Program-made: the position numbers and the translations under genes
Origin: Winogradskyella jejuensis
GTDB taxonomy: Bacteria > Bacteroidota > Bacteroidia > Flavobacteriales > Flavobacteriaceae
Reading direction: 5' to 3'
NCBI RefSeq assembly: GCF_900129745.1
Contig: NZ_FQWS01000001.1
Coordinates: forward strand, 1,488,001 to 1,552,000
Length of the DNA stretch: 64,000 nt
The notes under the pieces: model-generated
What the model was told of the DNA's origin: nothing
The model's database searches: none
Seen by the model: the letters and a program-made list of their open reading frames with translations, nothing else
Part shown: one piece after another, positions 62,184 to 64,000 of the stretch
Numbering within the stretch: the stretch's first letter is position 1
Layout: the number at the start of each line of letters is the position of its first letter

Positions 62184-64000
62184 ATGCAAGAAGAATTAAG
62201 ACTATCTAGTTGGTTGCCTACTACCCGAAAAGAGGTGAAAATCCGAGGTTGGGAAGAATTAGATGTTATTCTTTTTAGCGGTGATGCCTACGTAGACCAT
62301 CCTTCTTTTGGTCCTGCGGTTATCGGTCGTATTTTAGAAAGTTTAGGCTTAAAGGTGGCTATTGTGCCACAACCGAGTGTTACAGATAATCTTCAGGACT
62401 TTACAAAATTAGGTGTGCCAAGTTTATTTTTTGGTGTTACTGGCGGTTGTATGGACCCTATGGTCAGCAATTATACTGCGAGCAAAAAACGTCGTGATAA
62501 AGATGCGTACACACCAAATGGCGATATAGGTTTTAGACCCGATTACGCAACTACGGTTTATTCAAATATTTTAAAGGAAAAATTCCCAGATACACCTATT
62601 TTAATTGGCGGTATCGAGGCTTCGCTGCGTCGTGTAACACATTACGATTATTGGAGTGATAAGCTTATGCCAACTATTTTAGAATCGTCTAAAGCAGATA
62701 TGTTGGTATACGGTATGGGCGAGCAGCCACTGAGAGAAGTGGTGCGTTTGCTGCAAAAAGGCGTTCCGTTTTCAAGTTTGAAAACGATTGAGCAAACAGC
62801 GGTTTTAATAGATAAGGATGAATCTATTCCTAAGAATTCTAACTGGGAAGATGTAGAGATTGAATCTCATGAAACTTGTCTAAAAGACAAAAAGAAGTTT
62901 GCTTCAAATTTTAAAATCATAGAGCAAGAGTCAAATAAACTCAAAGCTCGACGTATTTTTCAGAAAGTAGGCAACAAAACATTGATGATTAATCCGCCAT
63001 ATCCAACCATGACGGAAAAAGAAATTGATGCCTCTTTCGATTTACCATACACACGACTACCGCATCCTAAATACAATAAACGTGGACCAATTCCGGCGTT
63101 TGAAATGATTAAAACCTCAATAAATATTCACCGTGGATGTTTTGGTGGTTGTAGTTTTTGTACCATATCGGCGCATCAAGGCAAATTTATTGCCAGTAGA
63201 AGTAAAGAATCCATACTTCGTGAAGTGGATAAAGTGGCGAATATGCCTGATTTTAAAGGTTATTTAAGCGACATTGGTGGACCAAGTGCCAATATGTACC
63301 AGATGAAAGGTAAGGTGCAATCTATCTGTGATAAATGCGTGGCGCCATCTTGTATTTCGCCAGTGATTTGTAGTAATCTCGATACGTCTCATAAACCATT
63401 AACTGAACTTTACCAAGCAGTAGATAAGCATCCAAAAGTTAAAAAATCTTTTATAGGTAGCGGAATTAGACACGATATGTTGGTTCCTGAATTTAACAAA
63501 AACGCAGATGCTAAAGAGTTAGACGATTATACCGAAGAGGTCATGACCAAGCATGTGTCTGGCCGACTCAAAGTAGCGCCAGAACATACTAGCGACCCAG
63601 TTTTAAAGCTGATGCGTAAGCCATCATTCTCGTATTTCCATAAGTTTAAAGAACGTTTTGATAAGATAAACATCAAGAAAGGTTTGAATCTTCAACTCAT
63701 ACCTTATTTTATATCAAATCATCCAGCGTGCGAAGTAGAAGATATGGCAAACTTGGCTGCCGAAACTAAAGACATGGGCTTTCAGTTAGAGCAAGTACAA
63801 GGTTTTACGCCAACGCCAATGACGGTTGCTACGGTGATATATTATAGTGGTTATCATCCATATACTTTAAAGCCAACGAAAACACCAAAAACTAAGAAAG
63901 AAAAAGACGAGCAGCATCGTTTTTTCTTTTGGTACAAGAAGGAAAACAAAGATTGGATACGAAAAACCCTAAATAAACTCAATCGTAAGGATTTACTCAA
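62184..64000 (+). CDS. YgiQ-family radical SAM protein (3' end outside window)
   Basis: An open frame of at least 605 codons that runs off the window. It starts MQEELRLSSWLPTTRKEV, followed by ILFSGDAYVDHPSFG and RPDYATTVYSN, all typical of YgiQ (UPF0313). The radical SAM cluster is CFGGCSFC, Cys319, Cys323 and Cys326 (CxxxCxxC). A long N-terminal domain precedes the barrel, as expected for the family. The cellular reaction is not known. The true end cannot be seen. Confidence 0.93.
   Translation, partial: MQEELRLSSWLPTTRKEVKIRGWEELDVILFSGDAYVDHPSFGPAVIGRILESLGLKVAIVPQPSVTDNLQDFTKLGVPSLFFGVTGGCMDPMVSNYTASKKRRDKDAYTPNGDIGFRPDYATTVYSNILKEKFPDTPILIGGIEASLRRVTHYDYWSDKLMPTILESSKADMLVYGMGEQPLREVVRLLQKGVPFSSLKTIEQTAVLIDKDESIPKNSNWEDVEIESHETCLKDKKKFASNFKIIEQESNKLKARRIFQKVGNKTLMINPPYPTMTEKEIDASFDLPYTRLPHPKYNKRGPIPAFEMIKTSINIHRGCFGGCSFCTISAHQGKFIASRSKESILREVDKVANMPDFKGYLSDIGGPSANMYQMKGKVQSICDKCVAPSCISPVICSNLDTSHKPLTELYQAVDKHPKVKKSFIGSGIRHDMLVPEFNKNADAKELDDYTEEVMTKHVSGRLKVAPEHTSDPVLKLMRKPSFSYFHKFKERFDKINIKKGLNLQLIPYFISNHPACEVEDMANLAAETKDMGFQLEQVQGFTPTPMTVATVIYYSGYHPYTLKPTKTPKTKKEKDEQHRFFFWYKKENKDWIRKTLNKLNRKDLL

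Noticed and set aside
1..64000. CRISPR array, rRNA genes, insertion sequences, prophage
   Set aside because: No spaced direct repeats, transposase, integrase or phage structural genes were recognised in any frame.

Overview
The window looks like chromosomal DNA of a marine-type Flavobacteriaceae (Bacteroidota). The sequence is AT-rich. It carries a SusC/SusD/SusE outer-membrane starch system, two proteins with C-terminal type IX secretion (T9SS) sorting domains, many short-lipobox lipoproteins, promoters of the Bacteroidota form (TTG, about 19 bp, TAnnTTTG), and mevalonate-pathway genes. No insertion sequence, phage or CRISPR array was seen. Both ends cut genes: hemW at the left and a YgiQ-type radical SAM gene at the right.

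Layout. 1-2.4 kb: hemW end, cyclase-family hydrolase, DUF4230 and MmcQ/YjbR proteins. 2.4-7.3 kb: a compact four-gene trans-4-hydroxy-L-proline catabolic operon (deaminase, semialdehyde dehydrogenase, epimerase, FAD dehydrogenase). 7.4-9.9 kb: two zinc-ribbon proteins (PhnA-like, DUF1272), an NTF2-like lipoprotein and a DUF4407 membrane protein. 9.9-12.6 kb: a BlaI/BlaR1-type regulator pair whose promoter lies inside two BlaI-type operators. 12.6-16.5 kb: a secreted M28 peptidase, a DoxX-like membrane protein and an M20 dipeptidase. 16.6 kb: tRNA-Leu(UAG).

16.9-43.0 kb is a large alpha-glucan (starch/maltodextrin) utilisation locus. On the minus strand are susC-susD-susE and a T9SS-secreted GH13 amylase. 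Divergent from them are a LacI-type regulator, an SLC45-like MFS sugar transporter, beta-phosphoglucomutase and a GH65 maltose phosphorylase. Envelope enzymes follow: GH13, an esterase, GH31, two more GH13 lipoproteins and GH97. The gene set implies surface binding and cleavage, periplasmic trimming, import of maltose or glucose, and cytoplasmic phosphorolysis to beta-glucose-1-phosphate and then glucose-6-phosphate. An 18-bp perfect palindrome in front of susC is the likely LacI operator.

43-46.7 kb holds a GAF-domain protein convergent with an HD phosphohydrolase fused to a Pycsar-effector-like membrane domain; their stop codons share a TTAA. 46.8-50.4 kb is a tight DUF427 / hydrolase-OsmC / egtB / egtD cassette (thiol and ergothioneine metabolism). 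50.5-54.2 kb is a giant lipoprotein joining a metallophosphatase, a kinase-like middle region and an Omp85-like barrel. 54.2-57.3 kb holds small conserved genes. 57.3-61.2 kb has diphosphomevalonate decarboxylase, mevalonate kinase, a UbiA prenyltransferase and a nitrilase. 61.3-64 kb has an RsuA/RluB-family protein that lacks the catalytic aspartate, then ygiQ.

The items I rate most worth a second look are the phosphatase/kinase-like/barrel fusion, the RluB-family protein with altered catalytic motifs, the HD-PycTM fusion beside the GAF protein, and the BlaI promoter architecture. All functional calls are by recognition of motifs and gene order; no database search was run.
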